Part shown: positions 27,361-37,130 of the stretch, piece after piece
Numbering within the stretch: position 1 is the stretch's first letter
Layout: each line of letters opens with the position of its first letter
From: Paraburkholderia sprentiae WSM5005
GTDB taxonomy: Bacteria; Pseudomonadota; Gammaproteobacteria; Burkholderiales; Burkholderiaceae
Assembly: GCF_001865575.2 (NCBI RefSeq)
Contig: NZ_CP017565.2
Span: forward strand, 310,001 to 374,000
Reading direction: 5' to 3'
DNA: 64,000 bases
The notes under the pieces: generated by a model
What the model was told of the DNA's origin: nothing
The model's input: the letters and a program-made list of their open reading frames with translations, nothing else
The model's database searches: none
Position numbers and translations under genes: made by a program

Positions 27361-28371
27361 ATGGAACCCACGACCATTGCCATCGACCTGGCCAAGCGCG
27401 TTTTCCAGATTCACTACGTCGAACCCGAGACCGGCGCGATTCACAGCAAGGTACTCAAACGCGCCCAGCTCGTGCCGTTCTTCGCCAACCGGCCTGCGAG
27501 CCGTGTCGTCATGGAGGCCTGCGGCAGCGCCCATCACTGGGCGCGTGTGCTGGCGCGCCTTGGCCACGACGTGCGGCTCATCGCAGCCCAGTTCGTGCGG
27601 CCGTTCGTGAAGTCGAACAAGAACGACGCGGCCGACGCTGCGGCGATCTGGGAAGCCGCACAGCGTCCCGGCATGCGGTTCGTGGCCGTCAAGACCGAAG
27701 ACCAGCAGGCCATGCTGGCGATGCACCGGATACGCCGGCAACTGGTCCGGATTCGCGTCATGCAGGTCAACCAGCTTCGCGGGCTGCTCTACGAGTTCGG
27801 CGTCGTGTTGCCGCAAGGCCGCCGGGCATCGATAGAAGCCGCCAAAGCGGCACTGGCGTCACTGGCCGACCAGTTGCCATGCATGCTCGCAGACAGCCTG
27901 CAGGATCAGTTCTCGCGACTTCGCACGCTCGACGAACAGATCGCGCGGATCGAGCAACGTATTCTCGAGTGGCGCCGCAACGACGATGCATGCCGCCGCA
28001 TCTCCGAGATTCCAGGCGTGGGCGTGCTCACGGCGACCGCTGGTGTATCGGTCATCGGACAGGCAAAGACGTTTCGCTCCGGACGGGAATTTGCCGCCTA
28101 TCTGGGCCTCGTGCCGCGACAGAACAGTTCCGGCGGCAAGGTAAAGCTCGGCGGTATAAGTAAACGCGGTGACGTGTATCTGCGAACGCTGCTGATCCAC
28201 GGCGCCCGATCGGTCATCGTCAGCTCAAGGCACTTGCCGGAGCGTTTGCGCCAGATGCTGTCCCGGCGTCCAACGAACGTCGTTGCTGTAGCACTCGCAA
28301 ACAAGATGGCACGAACAATATGGGCCTTGCTGGCGTACGGCCGAACGTATGAGGCCGCACCATCGCGGTAA
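27361..28371 (+). CDS. IS110-family transposase (DEDD RuvC-like recombinase)
   Basis: A 336-residue transposase from the ATG at 27361 (AAGGAGAACCAG upstream); the frame extends to 27256 without similarity. The N-terminal RuvC-like domain has D in TIAIDLAKRVFQ, E in VVMEACGSAHHWA, and the D pair in SNKNDAADA. The C-terminal Tnp20 domain shows ISEIPGVGVLTATAG, AAYLGLVPRQNSSGGK and LGGISKRGD, then a serine in IHGARS. All parts look intact, so the element may be active. These enzymes use a short RNA made from the element's non-coding end to pick the target. Confidence 0.93.
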   Translation: MEPTTIAIDLAKRVFQIHYVEPETGAIHSKVLKRAQLVPFFANRPASRVVMEACGSAHHWARVLARLGHDVRLIAAQFVRPFVKSNKNDAADAAAIWEAAQRPGMRFVAVKTEDQQAMLAMHRIRRQLVRIRVMQVNQLRGLLYEFGVVLPQGRRASIEAAKAALASLADQLPCMLADSLQDQFSRLRTLDEQIARIEQRILEWRRNDDACRRISEIPGVGVLTATAGVSVIGQAKTFRSGREFAAYLGLVPRQNSSGGKVKLGGISKRGDVYLRTLLIHGARSVIVSSRHLPERLRQMLSRRPTNVVAVALANKMARTIWALLAYGRTYEAAPSR

Positions 28372-28598
28372 TCAAGCGTCAAAGCCTTCCCATCCACGGT
28401 TGCACAGGTGTACTGAGTGATGGCAAGACAGGTTGGACCGCGCAAAGGCCAGCCTGAGACATTTCTCGGACCTTGAGTCCGTCGTTTAGATTAGGACCTT
28501 TGCGGCGAAATCCATCGGGGCCGGCGGGCATGCCTGCGATCGAGTCCGGATATAAGTCCGTAACCACCCTCCTCGCCACACACAATCACCTTGCAAAT
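28372..28598 (+). ncRNA. Candidate guide (seek/bridge) RNA region of the IS110-type element
   Basis: No gene is visible in this stretch between the transposase stop and the right inverted repeat. In IS1111-like elements the structured guide RNA is encoded in this position. Several short complementary stretches are seen, for example GGACCTT and TCCGGATATAAGTCCG nearby. I cannot fold it here, so location and strand are inferred from the family. Confidence 0.35.
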
Positions 28599-28616
28599 GG
28601 GAGGCGACCATATAAG

Positions 28617-30160
28617 AAATGTCCGGTTTTGAAGTTCAGAAATCCCTATCTGGAAGGACTTTCAAGCACCGGGCCTGCCCGCATTCCGGCCGTTCCCAGA
28701 ATCGCTTCATTCAACTGTTCCCGGGTCAGCTCCCGCTGCGTGCGGGTGCCCACCTTGCGCTCCTTCGGCCGCGGCGCTTCGCCCTGATTGGTCCTCGATG
28801 GCGAACCCGACGCCCGCCGGTCGTCACGCTGCGCCTGGATCACCTGCGCCATCTGCAATGTAAGTCCCAGCCGCTTGTTGTCAACCACCGCCGCCTGGTC
28901 AATCTCCGAGAGCCGGTCGTAGCGGACACAGGGCAGGGCAGCACCATTCACCCGGATCTCGATGCGCCCGTCCGGATACTCGAATACGTCCAGATAGCTG
29001 TGAATCAGGCTGCGGTTTGCCTCCGTGTCTTCGAGCAGATAGATCACCCGGTCATACTGCACCGTCAGCACCTTCGACACCCGCCGCGGCACCCGGGACG
29101 TCAGGATCAGATCAAGATCGTCATCTGCCCGCAACGGCCGGTGCGCATCGAACGTACTCCTCGGCACCTTGCCGAACCGGCCGTTGAAGTCGGCGATGAA
29201 GTGGGGCGCGTAAGCGTTGGCCGCCTCCTTCGTGCGGATGCCGCGTAGCCGCAATTCCTTCACGAGGCGATCCTGCAGCGTCAGGTTCGCGCGCTCGACG
29301 CGCCCCTTGGCCTGACTGCTGTTCGCGCAGAAGGTATCCACATTCAGCTCGTACAGCGCGCGGCCAAACTGCGTGACACCCTTGCCAGGCGTGGCTGAAT
29401 GACTGTTGCAGTGAAACACGCTCGTTTTGTCGCTGTACAGCGCGACCGGCTTGCCATGCTGTTCCAGGTAGCGACGCATCGCCTCGAAGTAACTGAAAGT
29501 CGACTCCGTTGCGGTGAAGTGCAGCGCCATCAGCCGCCCGGTCGCATCGTCGATGAACACCAGCAGCGTACAGGCCGGTGCCCGTTCCTCGAACCAGCGA
29601 TGATCGCTGCCATCGATCTGGATCAGCTCGCCCAGGCATGCGCGGCGGTTTCTCGGCTGGTGGAGTTTCGGCGGCCGCTGTTTGCGTGGAATCCATAGCC
29701 CGGCGTCCCGCATCCAGCGCCGCACGGTTTCCTTCGCCAGCACCACGCCATGACATTCAGCCAGCTTCTCGCACGCCAGCGTCGGTCCGAAATCGGCATA
29801 ACGCTCACGCACCAGCGCCATGGCCCGTGCCCGCAGATCCACCGGCAGTTCGCGGTTGCCGGGCTCGCCACGTCGTGCCGATACCAGCCCCGCCGGTCCA
29901 CTGGCTTCATACCGATGCACCAGCCGGTTGACCTGACGCTCGCACAGCTGCAGACGTTCAGCCGCCTGAAAAACCCGCAGCCGACGTTCGGCAACCGCCT
30001 CGATAATCTTGACCCGCTCAAACTCGTGCATGCTGATCGTGATGAATCCACGTGCGTTCATGTCCGGCTCCCCAGGTCACCACCATGGCGCAGCATGCGC
30101 GCTGCGCGCGGCTCGGGGAGGACAATCGGACATTTCGTATGAGCCAGAATCGGACATTAT
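28617..30160 (-). mobile_element. ISNCY-type insertion sequence A
   Basis: It holds one transposase gene and has related ends. The left end has AAATGTCCGGTTTT (28617-28630). The right end has two copies of AATCGGACATT on the opposite strand (30124-30134 and 30149-30159), 25 bp apart. The second copy expected at the left end would lie at about 28594, which is now IS110-type sequence. The left terminus therefore appears to have been truncated or invaded. Confidence 0.7.
28646..30061 (-). CDS. ISNCY-family DDE transposase
   Basis: A 471-residue transposase. The N-terminal helix-turn-helix is AAERLQLCERQVNRLVHRYE. The catalytic core has IQIDGSDHRWFEERAP (first Asp), LYSDKTSVF (second Asp) and GRVERANLTLQDRL (Glu). 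A basic C-terminal tail begins at SGSPSRTNQG. It is closely related to the transposase at 30323-31753; long stretches such as LGELIQIDGSDHRWFEERAP are identical in both proteins. No frame damage is visible. Confidence 0.9.
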   Translation of the reverse strand: MNARGFITISMHEFERVKIIEAVAERRLRVFQAAERLQLCERQVNRLVHRYEASGPAGLVSARRGEPGNRELPVDLRARAMALVRERYADFGPTLACEKLAECHGVVLAKETVRRWMRDAGLWIPRKQRPPKLHQPRNRRACLGELIQIDGSDHRWFEERAPACTLLVFIDDATGRLMALHFTATESTFSYFEAMRRYLEQHGKPVALYSDKTSVFHCNSHSATPGKGVTQFGRALYELNVDTFCANSSQAKGRVERANLTLQDRLVKELRLRGIRTKEAANAYAPHFIADFNGRFGKVPRSTFDAHRPLRADDDLDLILTSRVPRRVSKVLTVQYDRVIYLLEDTEANRSLIHSYLDVFEYPDGRIEIRVNGAALPCVRYDRLSEIDQAAVVDNKRLGLTLQMAQVIQAQRDDRRASGSPSRTNQGEAPRPKERKVGTRTQRELTREQLNEAILGTAGMRAGPVLESPSR

Positions 30161-30190
30161 CAAAAAGCTCTGACGCACGATGTCGAGGCC

Positions 30191-31843
30191 ATTTCAAGAT
30201 GTCGCTGCGGCAGCTATTTAGAAATGTCGTGTTTTCAGGATTTAAAGTTTTGACTCTGAAGGAGTTACCGCTCACCCGGTGTTGAAGGACAGTGCCTGAA
30301 AAAGCAGGGCGCTTACGTCCGTTCAGACAGCACGTGCAGACCGACGGCCAGGTTTTCTGGATGATTTGGGCTGCCTGCGTTGCGCCAGATCCACGACCAC
30401 TTCGTTGATGTCGGTCTGCGTGAATTCGCGCTGCTTCTTCGTGCCGGACAGCTGCTTCGGCTTGCGCACCGCCTGACCCTGATTCGTTCGGGAAGGGGAG
30501 CCGGAGATGCGCCGGTTGTCGCGCTGCGCCTGCAGCGCCTGGGCGACCTGCAGCGCGTGACTGAGTCTCTTGTGCTCAATCACCGCGCCCTGATCGACGT
30601 CAGCCAGCTTGTCGTACAGCCTGCAGGACAGAACCCTGTCATCGGCGCGGATCTCGATGCGTCCGTCCGGGTACTCCCACACGTCGATGTACCGGTGGAT
30701 CAGCTCGCGGGTCGCCGGCGTGTCATCCAGCAGGTACATCACCCGGTCGTACTGCACCGTCAGCGACTTCGATACGCGACGCGTCTCGCGCCAGGTCAGC
30801 AGCAGGTCCAGACTCTCGTCAGCGCGCAGCGGCCGGTGCGCATTGAAGTCGCTCTTCGGCGGTTTCGCGAAGCGCACGTTATACGCTGCAATGAAGGCGG
30901 GCGCATAGGCGTTGGCGTCGACGATCGTGCTGATGCCTCGCAGTCTCAACTCCTTCACAAGGCGGTCCTGCAGCGTCAGGTGCGCGCGCTCGACACGTCC
31001 CTTGGCCGGGCTGCTGTTCGCGCAGAACGTATCGATGTTCAGTTCGTACATTGCGCGGCCGAAGTGCGTCACGCTGCGACCAGTCTTGCTGGCTGCCGTG
31101 CTGCGAAACACGCTGGCTTTATCGCTGTACAGCGCGACCGGCTTGCCATGATGCTCGATATACGCGCGCGTCGCCTCGAAGTAACTGAAGGTCGATTCAT
31201 TCGCCGTGAAATGCAGGCGCATCAGCCGGCTCGTCGCGTCGTCGACGTACACCAGCAGCGTACACGCCGGCGCGCGTTCCTCGAACCAGCGATGGTCGCT
31301 GCCGTCGATCTGGATCAGCTCGCCCAGACATGCGCGCCGCGCACGCGGCTGGTAGACCTTCGGTGGACGCTGCCGGCGCGGTATCCACAGGCCCGTGTCC
31401 GTCATCAGCCGTCTGACCGTTTCCCTGGCCAGGCGAATGCCGTGGCACTCGTACAGCTTCTCGCAGGCCAGCGTCGGGCCAAAGTCGGCATAGCGCTCAC
31501 GGATGATCGCCAGCGCCCGCTGGGCCAGATTCTCGTCCAGACGCCGGTTACCCTGGCGGCCACGCTTGCGCGAGGCCAGTCCAGCCGCGCCCGATTCCTG
31601 GTATCGGATCACCAGACGCTCGATCTGCCGCACAGTCAGACCCAGCCGTTCAGCCGCGCGTCCGGGCTTCAGCCCCATGTCCACCACAGCCTGGATCACC
31701 TTCAACCGGTCGAGTTCGCGCATGTTCAATGTCACCAGTGTGGCTGGATGCATCGCCGGCTCCGTAGTCCCACGAGGAACCGGCAAGCATACCGAGGTCC
31801 AAACACGACATTTCTAAATGGCTAGAACACGACATTTCTATAA
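30191..31843 (-). mobile_element. ISNCY-type insertion sequence B
   Basis: A 15-bp perfect inverted repeat bounds it: TAGAAATGTCGTGTT at 30219-30233, and its complement at 31802-31816 and again at 31826-31840. A degenerate outer copy at the left (AAGATGTCG, about 30197) keeps the same 24-25 bp spacing. Each end thus has two tandem binding-site-like repeats. About 30 bp separate it from element A. Confidence 0.75.
30323..31753 (-). CDS. ISNCY-family DDE transposase (second element)
   Basis: About 476 residues from the ATG at 31753; the frame extends to 31786. It has a helix-turn-helix (GRAAERLGLTVRQIERLVIR), the Asp segments IQIDGSDHRWFEE and LYSDKASVF, and Glu in GRVERAHLTLQDR. The basic tail starts SGSPSRTNQGQA. 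It is clearly homologous to its neighbour but has diverged over its whole length, so the two are separate insertions of related elements and not a recent duplication. Confidence 0.9.
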   Translation of the reverse strand: MHPATLVTLNMRELDRLKVIQAVVDMGLKPGRAAERLGLTVRQIERLVIRYQESGAAGLASRKRGRQGNRRLDENLAQRALAIIRERYADFGPTLACEKLYECHGIRLARETVRRLMTDTGLWIPRRQRPPKVYQPRARRACLGELIQIDGSDHRWFEERAPACTLLVYVDDATSRLMRLHFTANESTFSYFEATRAYIEHHGKPVALYSDKASVFRSTAASKTGRSVTHFGRAMYELNIDTFCANSSPAKGRVERAHLTLQDRLVKELRLRGISTIVDANAYAPAFIAAYNVRFAKPPKSDFNAHRPLRADESLDLLLTWRETRRVSKSLTVQYDRVMYLLDDTPATRELIHRYIDVWEYPDGRIEIRADDRVLSCRLYDKLADVDQGAVIEHKRLSHALQVAQALQAQRDNRRISGSPSRTNQGQAVRKPKQLSGTKKQREFTQTDINEVVVDLAQRRQPKSSRKPGRRSARAV

Positions 31844-31973
31844 AGCTACTACACACGAGGTGTCGATAATTTATGTTATGTCAAATTAGTGCCGACGAAG
31901 TTGCGTCGCCGGTTGCCTCCGGACCGTTAATGGTTTAAATTCGGTCCTCAACCCCTTCGATCCGGAGCGCCAA

Positions 31974-32258
31974 ATGCATCTCGCGGACCATGTGAAGCCA
32001 ATCAGCTACCTTAAAAGCGAAGCTGCGCAAATCGTCAAAGACCTGACTGATTCGGGCGAGCCACTCATCATCACGCAGAATGGCGAAGCGAAGCTCGTCG
32101 TCCAGGATCTACGAACCTACGAATCGACGCAGCAAACCCTCGCGCTCCTGAAAATTCTCGCGATTGGCCAGAAGCAGATCGAGCGTGGTGATCACATCGA
32201 TGGCGACGAGTTCTTTGCGGAGCTAAACGAGCTCGACCGTCAAGAAAAGCTCCGCTGA
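31974..32258 (+). CDS. Type II antitoxin, Phd/YefM family
   Basis: A 94-residue protein. The N-terminal half is the Phd/YefM DNA-binding fold: VKPISYLKSEAAQIVKDLTD followed by EPLIITQNGEAKLVVQDLRT. The acidic C-terminal half (QKQIERGDHIDGDEFFAEL) would wrap around the toxin. GGAGCGCC precedes the ATG. Its stop overlaps the toxin start by one base. The complex usually represses its own promoter, expected between 31844 and 31973. No other gene lies between it and the IS to its left. Confidence 0.92.
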   Translation: MHLADHVKPISYLKSEAAQIVKDLTDSGEPLIITQNGEAKLVVQDLRTYESTQQTLALLKILAIGQKQIERGDHIDGDEFFAELNELDRQEKLR

Positions 32259-32596
32259 TGGCGGGACCCTTGCTGAAATACCGGATTCTCCCTACCGCGC
32301 GAATCGGCATCGACGAACTGAGAAGCTATGTCGTCCGCACGTTTTGTTGGGAAACATGGCGTCAGACATCCGCGCAACTGCAGGAAACGATCAACCACAT
32401 TCGCCAGTTTCCCGCTAGCGGTTATGCGCCTGCTGAGCTTGAGGGCTTCTTCGAGGATGGTTTCCGACAGGCTCTTTCCGGCAAGAACCGGATCATCTAC
32501 CAGATCCGCGACGATACCGTCTTTGTTCATCTAGTGGTCGACGTGCGACGCGACCTGCCCTCCCTGCTTCAGAGAATCGTGCTTCGCCTGATGTAA
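32258..32596 (+). CDS. Type II toxin, RelE/ParE family
   Basis: A 112-residue toxin with the ParE/RelE fold order: helical N-terminal half (IGIDELRSYVVRTFCWETW), then QFPASGYAPAELEGF and the strands GKNRIIYQIRDDTVFVHLVV. Arginines in the last third match the basic surface of the family. Whether it hits gyrase (ParE) or ribosome-bound mRNA (RelE) cannot be told from the sequence. It is translationally coupled to the antitoxin. The intact pair would help retain this IS-rich region. Confidence 0.9.
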   Translation: MAGPLLKYRILPTARIGIDELRSYVVRTFCWETWRQTSAQLQETINHIRQFPASGYAPAELEGFFEDGFRQALSGKNRIIYQIRDDTVFVHLVVDVRRDLPSLLQRIVLRLM

Positions 32597-32831
32597 AAGG
32601 TCTGGACTCGACAACTGGGTCGCTTCAGCCCGGACTGGCTCGCAGCCCAACCACGCGGCACGCCGCGAGCATTTCGTTGAATTCAACCTCGAAGCAGAGC
32701 AAAGTGCGCAGAGACGCGGCCGCGTACCGCGTACACTTTCTTTCCATCGGGCGTCGGACGCCTCCAAAGGTCGAGAGCCCGCATGCAGCCTGCGCGCCGA
32801 TAGGACAGGCGCGGGTGGCACCCGCCGATGC

Positions 32832-33047
32832 TCCGTTGAGCGCCTCGATGCCAGCATCCGTGAACGCGGTTACGGAGATCAACTGCTCAGCGGGGACGTC
32901 CAGATCGTCGATGATCCCGAGACACCCGTCCTCTGGCTCCAGGTTCATATTCGCCAGTTCGTCCAGCCAGTCCTCCGGCCAGTCCTCCGGCTCTCCGCGC
33001 ATATTTGCCACACAGGAGATCGTATAGACAAAACTCGGTGCTGCCAT
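32832..33047 (-). CDS. Small acidic hypothetical protein (3' end uncertain)
   Basis: The first 72 codons read as a coherent acidic protein (VYTISCVANMRGEPEDW, then ELANMNLEPEDGCLGIIDDL and VTAFTDAGIEALNG). After that the frame runs into low-quality, arginine/alanine-rich sequence up to 32625, suggesting a lost stop or a deletion. I do not recognise the family. The full open frame would be 140 residues. Confidence 0.4.
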
Positions 33048-33370
33048 CGTATTAGGCCCCCTGCTGATTTGATGGGCATCCGGCCCTGTACTGCCGCTTT
33101 TCCCCGGTTCCCAACGTCCTTATGGGCCCCAGTTTACTGTCGTGTGTCGCGGGCAGCAGGTGGACATGCTTTGCGTGACCATCGCCGCCGTGCCGGAACT
33201 CAGTCGCCGCTAGATTTCCGCATCGTGTCGACCTCCCGCAATCCTGGCCGCGATTCTCACCCCTCGCCCTCTCGCCTCCGATCGCCGGTCAGCGCGCTCT
33301 GCTGCGCGCAGATCCCGGGTTCGGCGTCCTGAACCCGTCGTTACGGCCCACACCGCTTCGTGATGCATCG

Positions 33371-33894
33371 TCAGGCATTACGTGCGCGAACTGCCTCCGC
33401 CAGGATCTCCAGGTATATTCCGTGATCGACACGCTCATCCGGCGGTAACTCCGACGCCTTATGCCGTTCGAGCGCCGCGTGTCGGGACTCGCCATGCTGC
33501 GCCATCGCAAGGATCCGGCTGTAGTCCTCACACGCGTAGGCGAAGGTCTCGCGCTGATGGAAAGCGATGTCGAGCGCCGTTGGGCACTGGCGACGCTCAG
33601 GTAGAGCGAGCGCTGTGCGTCGACAATTGTGCAGTATGTGTGCCGCCTCATGTACGACGTAATCCGAAACGGATCGGTCTGGTCGAAGTACGCGAGCGAC
33701 ACGTAGTAGGTGGCGTCCTGGCTCAATCCGACCAGCTCGCCGTCCGGCGAGCCGAGCTGCTGGCGCCCAGACCATCCAGATACAAATTCGCGAGGCGCCA
33801 CGCGGTCGAGAGCCACGGTTCCGTGGTGAGCACGTCGACGATATTGGGCCAGGTGACGAAGATAATCCCGCGTACGAGAGCGTCGAGCACGCAA
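33371..33894 (-). pseudogene. Frameshifted zinc-peptidase-like gene (HEAAH motif)
   Basis: Two overlapping minus frames give one protein. The upstream frame reads GELVGLSQDATYYVSLAYFD and then QTDPFR. The downstream frame reads SVSDYVVHEAAHILHNCRR, then FHQRETFAYACEDYSRIL, to the stop at 33371. The shift lies near 33650-33680. HEAAH is a zinc-binding HExxH motif and a downstream Glu (RETFAYA) could be the third ligand. The 5' end is cut at about 33894 next to an unrelated EAL fragment. I know of no named function. Confidence 0.6.
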
Positions 33895-33905
33895 TCACGC
33901 TCGAT

Positions 33906-34490
33906 GTGCCGAACATATCCGTGAATGTCTGTGCCGCCGACTTCAAGCGGCCAGATTATCCCGCCTTTATCGCGCGCACTCTACAGGCTCATGGCCTGGA
34001 TCCTGAACACCTGATCCTGGAAATGACCGAGCGAGTCATGTTTGATGAGTCGGCCGATGACATTCGCACGTCGCTCGATGCGATACATGCCCTGGGAATA
34101 GCGCTGTCGATAGACGACTTCGGTACGGGCTACTCATCCCTGAGTTACCTCCACCGGTTCCCCGTCAAAGAACTTAAGATTGACAAAAGCTTCGTGCGGG
34201 AGATCGGGGGTGACGCAATGGCAGAGTCTCTGGCACAGACTGTAATGAACATTGGCAACGTGCTAAAGCTGACTGTGGTCGCTGAAGGCGTGGAAACGCA
34301 AATGCAGTGCGACTTTCTGAGCGACCATGGCTGCCATTTGTATCAAGGACACCTTTTCTCGCCACCGTTGTCGCCGGAGCGTTTTGTGCTCTGGATACAA
34401 GCGCATCGGCAGCGAACGTACACACGCGGACCAACCAGTGCTCACATTTTAATGGAAAGCCTAAGCACGACCGATCGTTGCTTAGGTTGA
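33906..34490 (+). pseudogene. EAL-domain c-di-GMP phosphodiesterase, C-terminal part
   Basis: The frame encodes the last three quarters of an EAL domain: ISVNVCAADFKRPDY, LILEMTERVMFDESADD, SIDDFGTGYSSLSYLHRFPV, KELKIDKSFV and VVAEGVET. These include the metal-binding Glu, Asp-Asp and Lys. The actual EAL motif, and any GGDEF, PAS or membrane part upstream, are missing because the sequence starts abruptly at about 33900. It is probably not expressed as an active enzyme. Confidence 0.8.
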
Positions 34491-34752
34491 ATCCATGTGA
34501 TGGCGATACAGGTCGGACCGCAAGAAGGCAAATCCTCCGGGAGCGCCGTGACATTGACGTTGTCGTCAGCGAAATTTCGATGTCCCACGGCATGAGCGGG
34601 ATCGAGCTTGCACGTCTTGTCCGCTCAGACCATCCCGAGATCAGGGTTGCGCTTACATCGGTATATTCGCCTGCCGCCCTTCGCGACGGGAAGGGCGGAC
34701 TGAGCGATGTGCTATGCGTACCCAAGCCCTATCGCCTAGCGGATCTCTGTAG
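34484..34752 (+). pseudogene. Response-regulator receiver-domain fragment cut by an IS
   Basis: The codons DIDVVVSEISMSHGMSGIEL, then VRSDHPEIRVALTS and KPYRLADL, are the second half of a CheY-like receiver domain, with the conserved Lys in KPY. Where the phosphorylated Asp should stand there is Glu (VSEIS). The N-terminal third is missing and the 3' end merges with the IS3 end at about 34747. It is probably the end of a hybrid sensor kinase. Confidence 0.65.
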
Positions 34753-34816
34753 TGGTCAAATTTCCTCGGACAGGTCGATAGGAGGACAATCCGGAATCGA
34801 CGAGGAAAAACAATAG

Positions 34817-35955
<1,139 letters not shown>

Positions 35956-36003
35956 AGTCCGAGATTTCTGCCGCACCCCCGGTGGCTCAATATTCATTCG
36001 GCG

Positions 36004-36566
36004 CGAACACACCACGCGACCCTGCTGCGCGACACCGTGGCGGCGATGCTGCCGGGTTTCGATGTCTATATCACCGACTGGGTCGACGCGCGCCAGGTCC
36101 CCCTTTCCGAGGGGACGCTCCACCTCGACGACTATGTCGCATACGTGCGCGAGTTATCAGCTTCCTCGGCCCGCAAATTCACGTGGTGTTGGTCTGCCAG
36201 TCGACCGTTCCCGTGCTGGCCGCTATTTCGCTGATGGCCGCCCACGGCGAAGCGACACCCAGGAGCATGACGCTGATCGGTGGCCCAATCGACGCGCGCC
36301 GCGGCCCCACAACCATCAACGAATTCGCCGTCAGCAAACCGCTCGACCGGTTCGCGCGAACTGATCGATACGGTGCCGGGTACCTGTCCCGGTGCCGGAC
36401 GCGAGGTGTACCCGGCTTCCTGCAGCACGCGGCCTTCGTGGCGATGAATCCCGAGCGCCACCTGAATTCGCACCTGCGCTACTACTGCGACGTGGCAGCC
36501 GGCAACAGGGAAGCGGCCGACGCACATCGCCGCTTCTACGACGAATACAACGCCGTGCTCGACAGG
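36004..36566 (+). pseudogene. phaZ: Intracellular PHA depolymerase, piece A (N-terminal half)
   Basis: Codons THHATLLRDTVAAMLPGFDV, then YITDWVDARQVPLSEG (to about 36150), then in a shifted frame VLVCQSTVPVLAAISLMAA and GGPIDARRGPT, and finally GFLQHAAFVAMNPERHLNSH to YDEYNAVLD. This matches Burkholderiales PhaZ, with CQSTV in the place of the nucleophile region. The 5' end is missing at the IS3 boundary, and there are small frameshifts near 36150 and 36360. The gene continues as pieces B and C. Confidence 0.75.
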
Positions 36567-36740
36567 CACCTGTCGCCAAAGGTGCGCGTATTCGTCGACT
36601 GGATCGCCGAGCAATTCGATCGCTGCCCGCTCATGAGCGGACGCGGCGGCCTCGACAAGACCTGTACTCAGCGTACCTACGAACGACGCGAATCCGCGCC
36701 GACGCTCGACACACCGGTCGTCTCGGAGTGGGTCGCCTGA
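36564..36740 (+). pseudogene. LysR-family regulator, C-terminal fragment
   Basis: The last 58 codons, RHLSPKVRVFVDWIAEQFDR onwards, are the C-terminal helix region common in Burkholderiales LysR regulators. It is fused directly to phaZ piece A. The next 190 bases resemble a normal intergenic region and end in a good ribosome site (AGGAGTGA) and ATG at 36901. The gene beginning there is itself cut after about ten codons. Confidence 0.65.
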
Positions 36741-36931
36741 TTGGGGGTTCGATCTAATCGCGGTGCAGCCACCGCGATTGTTCTGATTCCGTGACAATTC
36801 ACTTAGCAAAACTGCGATTTATGCGCGCAGCATCCACGCCTACAGTTCACCCTGTCGCAGCGCTGTTTCTGGTGCCGCAAACGAATCGACAGGAGTGAAT
36901 GATGAAACGCAATCTGTTCGCAGATCTGCTT

Positions 36932-37130
36932 ATTTCTGCACAGGCCGTGGGCCGCGTGGATCCGGCCTCGCCCGCAGATATCGTCCCTCTCGCCTTCCAC
37001 GGTGATCAGCGCGGTGGTCTTGGTGGCGCCCGGGCGCACGTGTTTGCCGCGCACCCGCCAGTTGCCGCGCGCCAGGCGAACTCCTGAAAGAACACCCGAA
37101 CCGTTTCCAGATAGTATTTGGCCGCCATGT
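36932..37130 (-). pseudogene. phaZ: PHA depolymerase, piece B (inverted)
   Basis: Read on the minus strand: AAKYYLETVRVFFQEFA, then GNWRVRGKHVRPGATKTTAL, ITVEGERDDICGRGRIHAAHGLC in two adjoining frames. In intact PhaZ this segment directly follows the YDEYNAVLD end of piece A. Here it lies inverted and 370 bp away, which shows an inversion or recombination event. A small frameshift is present near 37080. Confidence 0.7.

Larger units (their letters stand above)
27254..28614 (+). mobile_element. IS110-family element, IS1111-like subgroup
   Basis: It is bounded by a perfect 13-bp inverted repeat, ATGGTCGCCTCCC at 27261-27273 and GGGAGGCGACCAT at 28599-28611. Subterminal inverted repeats a few bases inside the ends are the mark of the IS1111 subgroup; the IS110 subgroup lacks them. 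The exact ends are inferred from that spacing. The element has about 100 bases before and 240 bases after its transposase gene. It sits between the transporter gene and an ISNCY element and seems to cut into the left end of the latter. Confidence 0.75.

Noticed and set aside
30380..31825. 481-codon plus-strand open frame
   Set aside because: It lies entirely antisense to the second ISNCY transposase, whose catalytic motifs are clear. The plus frame shows no domain.
32597..33371. A third component of the toxin-antitoxin locus
   Set aside because: The minus-strand frame at 32832-33047 is oriented against the pair, has no known partner signature and is probably unrelated.
33906..34490. Functional c-di-GMP phosphodiesterase
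   Set aside because: The EAL motif and everything N-terminal to it are missing at the junction near 33900.
36899..37087. 62-codon gene starting MMKRNLFADLL
   Set aside because: The start and ribosome site look real, but after about ten codons the sequence becomes the antisense of phaZ piece B. Only the beginning of a lost gene remains.
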